Notes: generated by a model from the letters alone, not told the origin. A DNA stretch of 64,000 bases from an uncultured Caulobacterales bacterium (GCA_938009235.1 CALLIK010000004.1:301725-365724); one strand, 5' to 3'. Shown: positions 30,501 to 40,088, counted from the stretch's first letter. Numbers and translations are program-made.

Positions 30501-30990
30501 GGCGGTTGCTGAGCTTAAGGATGATGAGGATTCCGTTAGGGACGAAAGCTGGACGCCGCAGGTAAATGTTGGCGTGGCAATCTTAATCCCAGAAGTTTAC
30601 ATCCCTGACCTTAATTTACGTCTCGCGACATATCGTAGGATTTCAGAGATATCGGACGATACTGAGGCCAATGCACTTGCTGCAGAGTTGATTGACCGTT
30701 TTGGTCCAATACCACAAGAAGTGGATCATTTGCTAAAAGTTATGAAAATCAAAAGGTTGTGCCGTAAGGCTCATGTGGCAAAGGTCGATGCAGGGCCAAA
30801 GGGCGTGGTTATGCATATGAGGCATGATGATATTAAAGATCCGTCCGTCATTATGAACGCCATTACGCAAAATAGTGGATGGCGTTTGCGGCCAGATCAG
30901 ACGATTTTGGTCATGGGGAATTTCAGTGAACCGAAGTTTCGTTTAAGAGGCAGCGAAAAAGCTGTCGCCGCCCTTATTCCACCAACGTAA
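27514..30990 (+). CDS. mfd: Transcription-repair coupling factor
   Basis: 1158 aa; LICGDVGFGKTEIALRAAF; VDEEQRFGVQHKERLK; TATPIPRTLQMALSGIRELSLI; MRGRVGRSKVRAYAYL. Confidence 0.97.
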   Translation: MQIQLSRYIGPEQKLVASGLPEGADALAFTKAVRREKKPTLFLARDDTRAAAFQAACRFFASDIPVLSLPAWDCLPYDRVSPSRTLAARRAGALFFLTTLDQSKPYIIVSTIGAAMQKVPPRSIISDAGLAAKVGEDMRRERIERYLTNNGYSRASTVVEAGDFAVRGGLIDIFPPTEKNPLRLDFFGDEIESIREFDIDSQRTTAARSELTLAPVSEVFMTEQSISNFRRNYIAAFGGGVSRDPIYAAVVEGIRPQGIEHYMPLFYEHVETVFDYLGPNTLIGMDGLLQEAKRERIDLIEDFYTSRQEHAEARDTGSGDPSKTAGLYRPLEVERLYLNPTQWDTQLATQRSRQHTPFESPIEGVIDFGGRPSRNFSVERRTEGVNVFESVAGYIKELRDDKRRIWIGCWTDGSRERLVSVFEDQDLIVPKVNSQAALDSKPGDVRAVILPIENGFTLGKLTVLSEQDVLGDRLINRGRKRKAKNFIAEAASLTPGDLIVHIDHGLGRYLGLKTLQVSDAPHDCLELEYAGQAKLYLPVENIELLSRYGSASEGTVLDRLGSAAWQARKSKAKGRLRDLAAGLIKIAAKRAMRKTDPITPDESTYNEFAARFPYAETDDQLNSIDDVYKDLASGRPMDRLICGDVGFGKTEIALRAAFAVAMSGQQVAIVAPTTILSRQHFKTFKDRFRGWPVVVRQLSRLVSTKDAKIAKDDLANGRCEIIIGTHALLAKTIKFSDLGLVIVDEEQRFGVQHKERLKSLSADVHVLTLTATPIPRTLQMALSGIRELSLIATPPVDRLAIRTYVTPWDEVSLRKALLREKYRGGQSYFIVPRIADIPRIEEFMRNAVPEVKYIIAHGQMSAGALEDIMTAFYDGEYDVLISTSIIESGIDIPSANTMIIYRADRFGLAQLYQMRGRVGRSKVRAYAYLTMPEAQIATQGALKRLKILQSLDTLGAGFTLASHDLDMRGGGNPLGEEQSGHIKDLGVELYQHMLEEAVAELKDDEDSVRDESWTPQVNVGVAILIPEVYIPDLNLRLATYRRISEISDDTEANALAAELIDRFGPIPQEVDHLLKVMKIKRLCRKAHVAKVDAGPKGVVMHMRHDDIKDPSVIMNAITQNSGWRLRPDQTILVMGNFSEPKFRLRGSEKAVAALIPPT

Positions 30991-31003
30991 TTTTTAAAGA
31001 ACC

Positions 31004-32392
31004 TTAATTTACCAAGGTCTTTATCTTCACATTCTCTATTAAATTTGACAAATGGTCTAGAGCAGCGCCTTCTCCAGAAGGAATTTCTAAGATTGTGCCC
31101 TGTGCACTGAAGGTGAGTGGACTGTTATATTCAGCCACGTTTTCATAACTTGAGCATTTGTTTAAACTATGGATACGATCAAGAATAATTTTAGCCTCTG
31201 TTCGATCTGTATTGTAGAATGACAAAACGAAGGTCTTTTCATCCCACCTGCAAACGACATCTTGCATCCGCACTAAGTTTGACAGCAATTTGGTCATCTG
31301 ATTGTATGCAGATGCAATAGCTTCTGCTTCAACATTGCCAACGCAATTTGGTGACAAACTAAGGCCGATCAAGGTTACTGGTGAATGTGAAATTGCCGCG
31401 TCTTTTAAAATACGTGGTAGATGTGCTATAAAGAATGATTGAGAAAATGCTGAACCTGACTCGTCTAGAGCAGCGTCGGTTGTCAGGCTAAGCATATCCA
31501 GTTTCAATTGTTCATGAACGCGGTGATAATTAGCCAGCTCAAGAATACGACCACTTATTTCATCGGGTTCCGCGTCTACAGTGATAATGTCGCGCGCGCC
31601 TCTCGAATAGGCGGTTTCATGATCCTGAAAGTTGTCTTTGTCGACTAAGAACAAAGTTGGTGTATGAAAAAGTTTTGAGTTTCTTCGCATGGCTTGTGCG
31701 ATGCTAAACGCAGGCTCACTTTGCTCTAGGGCATTCATAACTACCGCATCAAATGGATCACCGTGTAAGTAATCGAACGCAGAAAAACTTGTAAATGCCG
31801 CGACAACATCCACGCCTTTGTCTTGCAAGGCATTGATCATAATCATGAAGGCTGGAGAAGCTTTCCCGATAAACAATACGCGAAACCTTCTATCTGGTGT
31901 GATGTCACCAATTTCAGGTTTTTCACTGTAGAGTTCGTCCAATGTTGCTAAGCGCCGCGTGATTTCGCTTTCCATAACCCCTAAGCGAACCATCGCATTA
32001 ACGCGATTAGCAATTTGAGATGGGTGTACTGGGGAAAATAAAATTGAGTCAAATAGTTTTGAAGATTCTGCAGAAGGTCTAGCCATTGCACCAATCATAG
32101 GTACTGGATGCGGACTAAAGTGCGAGCGTATAACTTTAGCTAAATGTGGTCCTCGTTCTACAAAATCTGTCAAATGGCAGAGAACAGCATCAGGCGCCTG
32201 TTTAGGAATCGCGTTCAATGTTTTGCCGTCAAATAAGGCAAGCTGTACATCGAGGTTAAGTCGACGCAGGCTTGTTGCTACATCTCTGCTTTCAGTTGGA
32301 TGATCAGACACAATTAAAACACGTGTTTGACGTGGTTTAAATCGCTGCTCATTTAACGAATCAGATGGTAATTGCGTGGCTAGATTAGACAT
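31004..32392 (-). CDS. PopA-like protein: two degenerate receiver-like domains plus degenerate GGDEF with intact RxxD I-site
   Basis: TRVLIVSDHPTE and RFRVLFIGKASP receiver-like starts; RMQDVVCRWDEKTFVLSF aligns with canonical RxxDxxxRxGG(D/E)EF. Confidence 0.65.
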   Translation of the reverse strand: MSNLATQLPSDSLNEQRFKPRQTRVLIVSDHPTESRDVATSLRRLNLDVQLALFDGKTLNAIPKQAPDAVLCHLTDFVERGPHLAKVIRSHFSPHPVPMIGAMARPSAESSKLFDSILFSPVHPSQIANRVNAMVRLGVMESEITRRLATLDELYSEKPEIGDITPDRRFRVLFIGKASPAFMIMINALQDKGVDVVAAFTSFSAFDYLHGDPFDAVVMNALEQSEPAFSIAQAMRRNSKLFHTPTLFLVDKDNFQDHETAYSRGARDIITVDAEPDEISGRILELANYHRVHEQLKLDMLSLTTDAALDESGSAFSQSFFIAHLPRILKDAAISHSPVTLIGLSLSPNCVGNVEAEAIASAYNQMTKLLSNLVRMQDVVCRWDEKTFVLSFYNTDRTEAKIILDRIHSLNKCSSYENVAEYNSPLTFSAQGTILEIPSGEGAALDHLSNLIENVKIKTLVN

Positions 32393-32454
32393 ATCAGAAC
32401 TCTAATCAGGAAGTCCTACCAGCTTGTTAACTATAACCTTGTTTACGAAGAGGC

Positions 32455-34485
32455 TTACCAGCCGCAGGTTCTGCCTTTATTTTCTTCTTGAAGATAAGTC
32501 ATGACGGGGTCAAAATACTCAAGTATAGCTGATCCATCCATTTCACGTGTTCCGGTAAACGCTTCAAGAGCGTCAGGCCATGGCTTACTCGAACCCATTT
32601 CCATCATGGCATTGAATTTTCCACCAACATCCTTGTTCCCATAAACAGAACAACGATGGAGTGGGCCTTCAAAACCTGCTTGATCGCAGGCAGCTTTGTG
32701 GAACTGGAATTGTAAAATGTGGGCGAGAAAATAGCGCATATACGGTGTGTTACCTGGAATGTGGTATTTGGCGCCCGGATCGAATGCGTCTGACGGACGG
32801 TCTGATGGCGGCTTCAGGCCTTGGTATTTCTCTCGAAGTTCCCACCATCCAGAGTTATATTCTGAAGGCGAGTATGTACCATTGAAGACATTCCAGCGCC
32901 ACTGATCGACCATGAGACCGAACGGTAGAAATGCAACTTTGTCCATGGCTTGACGCATCAAAAGCGCGAGATCAGCATCGTCGCCCGGAACCTTGTCGGC
33001 ATCTAGTAATCCGATTTCGACTAAATATTCTGGTGTAATGGAGAGTGCAATCATGTCGCCAATGGCTTCGTGGAAGCCGTCATTTGCTCCGTCTTTGTAG
33101 AATATGGATTGGTCTTTATAGGCGCGCTGATAGAAATTGTGGCCCAACTCATGATGTACTGTCGAGAAGTCTTCGCCGTTTACTTTTGTACACATCTTGA
33201 TCCGAACATCTTCTTGATTGTCCAAATTCCAAGCAGAAGCATGACACGCCACTTCACGGTCTTTAGGTTTTGTGATGAGGGAACGTTTCCAGAAAGTTTC
33301 TGGAAGTTCTTCAAAGCCCAATGAAGTAAAAAATTGCTCGGCCATTTCGACCATTTTCTTTGCATCATATCCCGCATCAACCAACAACTCGGTTACATCG
33401 ACACCCTTGCCGCCGCCTTCTGGCGCGACGTCGTCGTAGATATTGCCCCAGCTCTGGCCCCACATGTTGCCAAGCAAGTCAGCGCGAATAGGCTCGTCCA
33501 ATGGAACAACCTCTTCGCCGTATTTCTCATTTAGTTCTGCGCGGACATAACAATGTAATTCGTCATAAAGCGGCTTTACTTGCCCCCAAAGGCGGTCTGT
33601 CTCTTTAGAAAAGTCTTCGGCATCCATGTCATAGCCTGAGCGCCAAAGATCGCCTGCGTCTTTAAACCCAAGTTCGGCTGAACCTTTATTTATGATTTTG
33701 ACCATCTCGGCGTAATCGCCCTTCATAGGCTTGGAGATTTCGCGCCAGCTCTCCCACGTTGCTTGTAGTAATTCAGGATCGTCGGATTCTGCGATGATAT
33801 CGGACGCTTGACCTAAATGAATCGTGCCATTGGGTGCTTCCTGATCCAAAGTTCCATCTTTCTTTTGAGGTCCATCACTGTCCGGGTCTGTATCCAAAAT
33901 CGCGATGATGCGTTTGTCTTTGACATCAATTTTGATTTTACCCTTGCTATATGCCCCATCAAGGTCTGACATAATCGTTGCGAGCTTCTTGGCCGCGTCC
34001 GCATCATCTGGGGCAGGGAAGTTTGATCCACGTAACATACCGTCGATTTTGCGTTTCATATCAGCTGGCAAAGCAAGGTCTTTGAAACGTTTTGCCTGAT
34101 TAGACATGCGCGTTGACATTGTCGCGCTTTCTTCACCGATACGAGCCTCTAAGGCAGCCGTATCTTCAGTAATGAAGTTGGCTTTGACCCAATAAACTTT
34201 GGCTGCGTGCGCAGAAAATTCGGATATTTCTTTTTCGGCAGATTCTAAAAACTCTTTCGCTTCTTGAACTGTTGGGGCTGAATCTTCAGCTCCTTTTTTA
34301 GACGCGGCCATTAGCTCTGATCCAGGACGTGTCGTAGATTCTGTCACAAGTGTTTCAACAGCCCCCATGTCGGGTTCAACAACCGTTTCAACCGAAGGTG
34401 CCTCAGCTCCAGAACATGCGGTCAAGAACAATGTTAGCGCGGTTAAAGCCGTCGCGCCGAGAAGTTTTGTTTTTGTCATGATCAA
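32455..34485 (-). CDS. M2 family metallopeptidase (ACE-like peptidyl-dipeptidase), lipoprotein
   Basis: FSTVHHELGHNFYQRAY (HEXXH), lipobox LTACSG. Confidence 0.92.
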   Translation of the reverse strand: MIMTKTKLLGATALTALTLFLTACSGAEAPSVETVVEPDMGAVETLVTESTTRPGSELMAASKKGAEDSAPTVQEAKEFLESAEKEISEFSAHAAKVYWVKANFITEDTAALEARIGEESATMSTRMSNQAKRFKDLALPADMKRKIDGMLRGSNFPAPDDADAAKKLATIMSDLDGAYSKGKIKIDVKDKRIIAILDTDPDSDGPQKKDGTLDQEAPNGTIHLGQASDIIAESDDPELLQATWESWREISKPMKGDYAEMVKIINKGSAELGFKDAGDLWRSGYDMDAEDFSKETDRLWGQVKPLYDELHCYVRAELNEKYGEEVVPLDEPIRADLLGNMWGQSWGNIYDDVAPEGGGKGVDVTELLVDAGYDAKKMVEMAEQFFTSLGFEELPETFWKRSLITKPKDREVACHASAWNLDNQEDVRIKMCTKVNGEDFSTVHHELGHNFYQRAYKDQSIFYKDGANDGFHEAIGDMIALSITPEYLVEIGLLDADKVPGDDADLALLMRQAMDKVAFLPFGLMVDQWRWNVFNGTYSPSEYNSGWWELREKYQGLKPPSDRPSDAFDPGAKYHIPGNTPYMRYFLAHILQFQFHKAACDQAGFEGPLHRCSVYGNKDVGGKFNAMMEMGSSKPWPDALEAFTGTREMDGSAILEYFDPVMTYLQEENKGRTCGW

Positions 34486-34676
34486 TGCCCTCGCGGAATT
34501 TTACTGAAATGACAGTAAAAAGGTGAAGCCAAACCGTTTACTGCAATCTTATCGTGTTGGCTTTGTCGTAGACACAGGGCAGGAACGGTTCAACACCTCA
34601 CCTGTAATACAAAGCTCCCTACGGACTGATTCTGTTGCTTTTTCCGTTATGTGAGACCGAAAGGACACAAATACGC

Positions 34677-35672
34677 ATGTCGAGACCAGGCCTTTTACTA
34701 GTAAACCTCGGGTCCCCCGATTCGCCAACACCAAGCGCTACGCGACGTTATCTTGCAGAGTTCCTGCATGATTACCGAGTGATAGACACTTCAAGATGGA
34801 TTTGGTGCCCGATCCTGCATGGTATAATTTTGACGACGCGACCCCGTAGGTCTGCGGCAGCTTACAAAACAGTTTGGAACGATTTAGACCAGTTTCCAGG
34901 TAATGAGGGCCCCTTAGTTCGTATTACGCGTGCTCAGGCTGAGGGCCTTCAAACACGTTTTGGGGAGGATGTTTATGTCGAGGTAGCTATGCGTTACGGC
35001 AATCCTTCAATTGGGTCTGCTCTGGACGCTCTGAAGGCAAAGGGATGTACGCGAATTGCGGTCTTGCCTGTCTATCCTCAATTTGCAGGTGCCACGACCG
35101 CGTCGGTTTATGACGGTGTTGCAATGGCGCTCGAAAAACGCATGGATGTTCCAGAATTGCGTTTTCTCCGTCAGTACTTTGATGACCCTCGATACATCTC
35201 AGCTCTAGCCAATAGTATGGATACTCATTTGGAGACTCTGGACTGGAAACCTGATGCTATCCTAACGTCCTACCATGGCTTACCTCAAAGCTACGTTGAT
35301 AAGGGTGACCCTTACCAATCAGAATGTTTGCAGACGACTGAGCTACTGAGGCAGCATATGGGGAAAACTGAGGGTGAGCTTTACGCGACATTCCAGTCTC
35401 GATTTGGCCCTAAGGCTTGGTTGCAACCCTATACAGACAAAACACTGGAGGCCCTGCCTAGCAAAGGTGTCAAAAAGGTTGCTGTGGTGATGCCTGGGTT
35501 TTCTGCAGACTGTTTGGAAACACTTGAAGAGATCGCAGTGGAAGCCAAAGAGAGTTTTTTAGAGCATGGCGGGACGCATTTTACGGCCATACCTTGCTTG
35601 AATGCAGACGTTGAGCATCTCGATTTCCTATTGGAACTCGCGAAAGAACGGCTTTTAAACGGTTGGCTTTAG
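34677..35672 (+). CDS. hemH: Ferrochelatase
   Basis: LLVNLGSPDSPTPSATRRYLAEFLHDYRVID; AMRYGNPSI; VLPVYPQFAGATTASVYD; SYHGLPQSYVDKGDPY. Confidence 0.96.
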   Translation: MSRPGLLLVNLGSPDSPTPSATRRYLAEFLHDYRVIDTSRWIWCPILHGIILTTRPRRSAAAYKTVWNDLDQFPGNEGPLVRITRAQAEGLQTRFGEDVYVEVAMRYGNPSIGSALDALKAKGCTRIAVLPVYPQFAGATTASVYDGVAMALEKRMDVPELRFLRQYFDDPRYISALANSMDTHLETLDWKPDAILTSYHGLPQSYVDKGDPYQSECLQTTELLRQHMGKTEGELYATFQSRFGPKAWLQPYTDKTLEALPSKGVKKVAVVMPGFSADCLETLEEIAVEAKESFLEHGGTHFTAIPCLNADVEHLDFLLELAKERLLNGWL

Positions 35673-36299
35673 CTGTTCAAAAATAGCCTCGATCGAGAGC
35701 GATGGATCGAGGATAACATCCGAACTGATCGTTGAGTCTGCCATCTCACCATATTGTTTGGCGCGAGATTTGAGAAGGTTTGGGTAACTGGAGAGTATAG
35801 CTTGATCCTGACTTTGATCAGGCTGGCATGTGTAGTGCCCATTCCATATCAAAGGTTTAGGACGAGCAAAATACTGTACTTTTAATCTCTCTACAGCTTC
35901 ATCAGACGCAGATATATGAACTATATACCAATTACTTAGTAGGCTTTCCTGAACTGATCTGTTTGTATAAATCACGCTTCCTGTTGTGTCTAAAACAGCG
36001 TTTCCACCGTTATATTTCACGGCTTCAGCAGTGGCTTTGCTTTCAAGCGCAATAGATTGAGCCTCGCGATCTGCGTAGCCTTCTGAGTAGGGTTGCCCTT
36101 GCCAAGCCGCGAAGTCGCTCATGCTGTCTTGACCGAGTTGTTCCCATATAATTTTATCAACTCCTATGAGTTCAAAGTCATATGCAGTGGCGAGACGTGT
36201 CCCAGTGTAACTCTTGCCGATATTAGACATACCAACAAAAGCAATCCTCAGCCGATTTTCAGCATAGCTTTGCTCGAATTCTGCACGTGTGAGTTTCAC
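35655..36299 (-). CDS. P-loop NTPase / shikimate-kinase-like protein (GTG start overlapping the thrC stop)
   Basis: LRIAFVGMSNIGKSYTGTRLATAYDFELIGVDKIIW Walker A; NAVLDTTGSVIY. Confidence 0.65.
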   Translation of the reverse strand: MKLTRAEFEQSYAENRLRIAFVGMSNIGKSYTGTRLATAYDFELIGVDKIIWEQLGQDSMSDFAAWQGQPYSEGYADREAQSIALESKATAEAVKYNGGNAVLDTTGSVIYTNRSVQESLLSNWYIVHISASDEAVERLKVQYFARPKPLIWNGHYTCQPDQSQDQAILSSYPNLLKSRAKQYGEMADSTISSDVILDPSLSIEAIFEQLKPTV

Positions 36300-37651
36300 T
36301 AAGTATGGGTCGCTAAGTAGTCTGAAAGCGAGTCTAACGTTGGCACCATAACATGCATACGTTTTGTCTTCTTCATCGCTATAGCTAGAGGCGCCGGAAG
36401 CGGGATTTCTGTGTGCAGGATACGCTCTACGCTGCCTGCGAATTTTGCGGGATGAGCCGTCCCAACTGTTATGCGCGTAAATGGCTCTGGGATGTCCGCT
36501 GCGAATTTCTCCATAGCCAAATGGCCCACTGCAGTATGAGGGCACATCACATAACCTGTTTCATTATGTATGCGGCGGATATGTCGTTCGGTTTCATCAT
36601 CCGTAAATGAAGCTCCCCAGCAAACATCTCTGATCATAGAAAAGTCATCATCATAAAGTGCTGCGACGCGAGGGAAGTTGTTAGGGCGGCCGATATCCAT
36701 CGCATTGGACAAGGTCGGCACGCTAGGGCGTGGTGTGTAGACACCTGTGCCTAAATACTCGACGAATGGATCATTGGCGTTGTTTCCGACAATAAAGCGA
36801 TCAATAGGCGCGCCCATTTTCTTCGCTATCAACCCACCGGTCAGGTTCCCCAAGTTTCCGGATGGTATAGAGTAAACGAGAGGGCGCCCAGGATAAGCGG
36901 CCTTGGCTTGAAGGGATGTCCAGAAATAATAGAAACTCTGCGGAATGACACGGCCAACATTTATAGAGTTGGCGCTCATAAGATTATGTTTTTTAGTTAA
37001 ACCTTTGTTTCCAAAGGCTTGTTTAACGAGGTGTTGGCAATCATCAAAGGTTCCATCAACGCAGATGGCCTTCACATTTGAATGTGCAGTTCCCATTGTT
37101 GTTAACTGCTGCTCTTGGACTTTACTTACGCCGCCTTTGGGGAACAAAATAACGACTTTAATACCCTTTTGATCCAAAAAAGCATCGCCAATTGCGCCGC
37201 CTGTATCGCCAGACGTAGCCACAAGTATGGTTCGTTTCTGTTTAGTCTCGCCCATGAGGTGGCTAGCTGCACGCCCCATAAAACGAGCTGCGAAGTCTTT
37301 GAACGCGAGGGTTGGGCCGTGAAAAAGCTCTAAAACAAAATCCTCGTCATCCGTGGCAAGTGCAGGGTCTAGAACATCTCCTGATAATGTTCGCATAGGG
37401 AGGGGGTAGTCATAGGCATCACGGCATAGCCCCGTTAAGTCTGAAGCTGAAAATCTATCATCTGTGAAATGCGTTGCCAGTTTCGCGGCACAGTCTGCAA
37501 AAGACATGGCACCCAATTCGGCAGTTTCCGCAGGTGTGAAGTGCGGTAATGTGTTTGGCATCCACAATCCACCGTCAGGCGCGAGGCTCGCTAAAAGCGC
37601 GTCACCAAAATTGGCTTCAACTGAGGGGTTTTTATGAGAGTGATAAATCAT
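36299..37651 (-). CDS. thrC: Threonine synthase
   Basis: LALPPDGGLW-like N-terminus; FHGPTLAFKDFAARFMG; ATSGDTGGAI; SIPSGNLGNLTGG. Confidence 0.96.
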   Translation of the reverse strand: MIYHSHKNPSVEANFGDALLASLAPDGGLWMPNTLPHFTPAETAELGAMSFADCAAKLATHFTDDRFSASDLTGLCRDAYDYPLPMRTLSGDVLDPALATDDEDFVLELFHGPTLAFKDFAARFMGRAASHLMGETKQKRTILVATSGDTGGAIGDAFLDQKGIKVVILFPKGGVSKVQEQQLTTMGTAHSNVKAICVDGTFDDCQHLVKQAFGNKGLTKKHNLMSANSINVGRVIPQSFYYFWTSLQAKAAYPGRPLVYSIPSGNLGNLTGGLIAKKMGAPIDRFIVGNNANDPFVEYLGTGVYTPRPSVPTLSNAMDIGRPNNFPRVAALYDDDFSMIRDVCWGASFTDDETERHIRRIHNETGYVMCPHTAVGHLAMEKFAADIPEPFTRITVGTAHPAKFAGSVERILHTEIPLPAPLAIAMKKTKRMHVMVPTLDSLSDYLATHT

Positions 37652-37690
37652 GCAAATTCTATTAGCTTAAAACGCGATTCACGCAACCAT

Positions 37691-38302
37691 TTAGCGTGAA
37701 CGAACTGCATGTGCGAGAATGTTCACCATTGTCGCGTGCGCTGCTGTTTGACCTGTGTTTCTAATTTTATGAGGTCGATCGGCTCTATACCGTAAGGTTT
37801 CCCCCGCAGGAACCGACCAAACCTCATCTTCTACAGACACTTCTAATACCCCTGTTAGAACGCTTAAGTTCTCTACAGAACCGATGGGGTGAGGTGAGCT
37901 TTCTAGTACACCGCCAGGTTTTGCCGTGAAATCATACCATTGGGCAAATTGCACCGTCTCAAGTGAACCAATGATTCTAAGCTCACAAAGTCCATCTTTA
38001 GACTGTAGTCGCGGCGTATCTTGGATTTTGGCATGTTGAACTAAGGCTGAATCGTTAGGTGCATCTGACATCATCGCCTCAACGCTAGTACCAAGGGCTT
38101 GCGATAAGCGAGAGAGTGTCGCCAAAGTCGGATTGGTTTCGTTCTTCTCAATTTGAGAGATCATAGACTTGGCCACACCAGAAAGTTCAGAGAGGTCGCC
38201 AAGTGACATCTTGTCGACGGTGCGAAGCCGTAATATGGTTTGTCCAAGCTTTTCCGAAAGGGCTTCGGTCTCTGGACAGGGAAGACGTTTCTGACGGGCC
38301 AT
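37691..38302 (-). CDS. XRE-family HTH regulator with C-terminal cupin domain
   Basis: LGQTILRLRTVDKMSLGDLSELSGVAKSMISQIEKNETNPTLATLSRLSQALG; cupin C-terminus. Confidence 0.88.
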   Translation of the reverse strand: MARQKRLPCPETEALSEKLGQTILRLRTVDKMSLGDLSELSGVAKSMISQIEKNETNPTLATLSRLSQALGTSVEAMMSDAPNDSALVQHAKIQDTPRLQSKDGLCELRIIGSLETVQFAQWYDFTAKPGGVLESSPHPIGSVENLSVLTGVLEVSVEDEVWSVPAGETLRYRADRPHKIRNTGQTAAHATMVNILAHAVRSR

Positions 38303-38337
38303 AAAGTTTTCGTGCGGTGCTAGATTTCTACTCTTCC

Positions 38338-38363
38338 GTTCTATATATAGAACAAGATTGTTC
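38338..38363. promoter_or_regulatory. Overlapping palindromes in the XRE-cupin / cysG divergent promoter region
   Basis: GTTCTATATATAGAAC (38338-38353, perfect) sharing GAAC with GAACAAGATTGTTC (38350-38363). Confidence 0.65.
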
Positions 38364-38403
38364 AATCAAGTGAACGCTTAACAAACATAATACTGAGACT
38401 CGC

Positions 38404-39780
38404 ATGCAATACCTGCCCATACATTTTGATACACGGGGTGCAAAGATCTTAGTTGTTGGTGGAGGTCCTGCCGCAGAAGCCAAGCTTCGTACACTTTTGA
38501 AAACAGAAGCCAACATTGTTGTCGTCGACACCGAAGTCGGTCCAGAGATTGCGCGTTGGGCCGAGCAGGGCCGCTTGGATTGGCAAAACCGTGATTATAA
38601 AGAGACTGATCTTGACGGTGCGGCTTTAGTCTATGCTGCAACTGAGGATGATGTTGTTAATGCGGTAATTGCCAAAACGGCGACTTCGCGACAAATACCC
38701 GTTAACGCGGCAGATCAAAAAGACGCTTGTAAATTCATCACGCCTGCACTTGTCGACCGCGCGCCCGTACTCGTATCCATCGGGACAGAGGGCACAAGCC
38801 CGGCTTTAGCGCGTGCGCTCAAGGCAGATTTGGAAACGCGTCTTCCGCCTGAAACGGGTGCATTTGCATTAAAAACAAAAACCTTACGCGACAAAGTAAA
38901 ACTACTCTTGCCTAGTTTGTCTGATCGTCAACGGTTTTGGGCACGTATTCTTGGCGGCAGAGACTTAAGTGCGCAGCTTCGTGTGTCTCCTGAAGCTTTA
39001 GAAGCCCAAGTCGAAGCCGAACTGAAGGAACAGGACCAAAGCGCAGGCAAAGTCCTTCTCGTAGGGGCAGGGCCTGGTAATCCAGACTATCTCACCACCG
39101 CAGCTCGCCGCGCTTTGCATGCTGCCGATGTCATCGTTTATGATCGGCTTGTCAGTGACAGCGTCTTAGAATTAGGGCGGCGTGAAGCTGAATATGTTTA
39201 TGTAGGAAAAACCCCTGGAGAGCCTTCAATTGGGCAACCCGCTATCAATGACATTTTAGTGGAAAAGGCCTTAGCGGGTTTTTCAGTCGTTCGCCTTAAA
39301 TCTGGCGACCCTCTTATATTCGGACGTGCCGATGAAGAAATTGAAGCCTTACAGGCCCATGACATTCCTGTTCAGATCATCCCTGGCATAACGTCGGCTG
39401 CGGCTGCGGCGGCTGCTATCAATGCGTCTCTTACAACTCGCGGCACAAACAAAGCGATCTCCCTTCTGACGGGGCACGATGCTAAAGGCTTTGCAGAGCA
39501 AGATTGGGTGTCTTTGGCTAGACCTGAAGGACGGGCGGCCGTTTATATGGGTGTTGGCGCAGCGCGCTTCATCCAAGGGCGATTGATGTTGCATGGCGCC
39601 GACGCAGATCGTCCTGTGACTGTTGTCGAAAACGCATCTCGCGAAAATCAAATTATTATATATACAACCCTACGCAATCTATCGGATGACATTGCAAATG
39701 CCGGAATTTCTGGCCCTGCCATTTTACTGATAGGCTACGCAGAACGTCTAAGTTCTTCCAAGGAGAGGCTCGCAGTATGA
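38404..39780 (+). CDS. cysG: Siroheme synthase (multifunctional CysG)
   Basis: LPIHFDTRGAKILVVGGGPAAEAKLRTLL; VLLVGAGPGNPDYLTTAARRALHAADVIVYDRLV; RLKSGDPLIFGRADEE. Confidence 0.95.
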   Translation: MQYLPIHFDTRGAKILVVGGGPAAEAKLRTLLKTEANIVVVDTEVGPEIARWAEQGRLDWQNRDYKETDLDGAALVYAATEDDVVNAVIAKTATSRQIPVNAADQKDACKFITPALVDRAPVLVSIGTEGTSPALARALKADLETRLPPETGAFALKTKTLRDKVKLLLPSLSDRQRFWARILGGRDLSAQLRVSPEALEAQVEAELKEQDQSAGKVLLVGAGPGNPDYLTTAARRALHAADVIVYDRLVSDSVLELGRREAEYVYVGKTPGEPSIGQPAINDILVEKALAGFSVVRLKSGDPLIFGRADEEIEALQAHDIPVQIIPGITSAAAAAAAINASLTTRGTNKAISLLTGHDAKGFAEQDWVSLARPEGRAAVYMGVGAARFIQGRLMLHGADADRPVTVVENASRENQIIIYTTLRNLSDDIANAGISGPAILLIGYAERLSSSKERLAV

Positions 39781-40088
39781 GCACGTTGAAACATAAGGGC
39801 AAAGGTCCGCAATCTATGACCGCGAATGAATTGCGCGATGGGTATAGTGTCTGGTTAGATGAGAACCTAGATTGGACACGTGATTTTAGCGCCGCTCTGC
39901 GGACTGAGGATCTGGACTTAATTGATCGTATGCAGCTGAAAGCTGACACTGATGAAAAAGCAAACATCGTCGTTGGTATCTACTTTATCGACATTGAAAC
40001 AGAATCTGGAATGCCCGTTCGATACCGTGAAAAATTTCGCGTGAATGGTCCATCATACGACACAGCAGATTTGCTGGAGGCTAAATAA
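39777..40088 (+). CDS. DUF2849 domain protein
   Basis: MTANELRDGYSVWLDENLDWTRDFSAA; fixed position between cysG and cysI. Confidence 0.8.
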   Translation: MSTLKHKGKGPQSMTANELRDGYSVWLDENLDWTRDFSAALRTEDLDLIDRMQLKADTDEKANIVVGIYFIDIETESGMPVRYREKFRVNGPSYDTADLLEAK

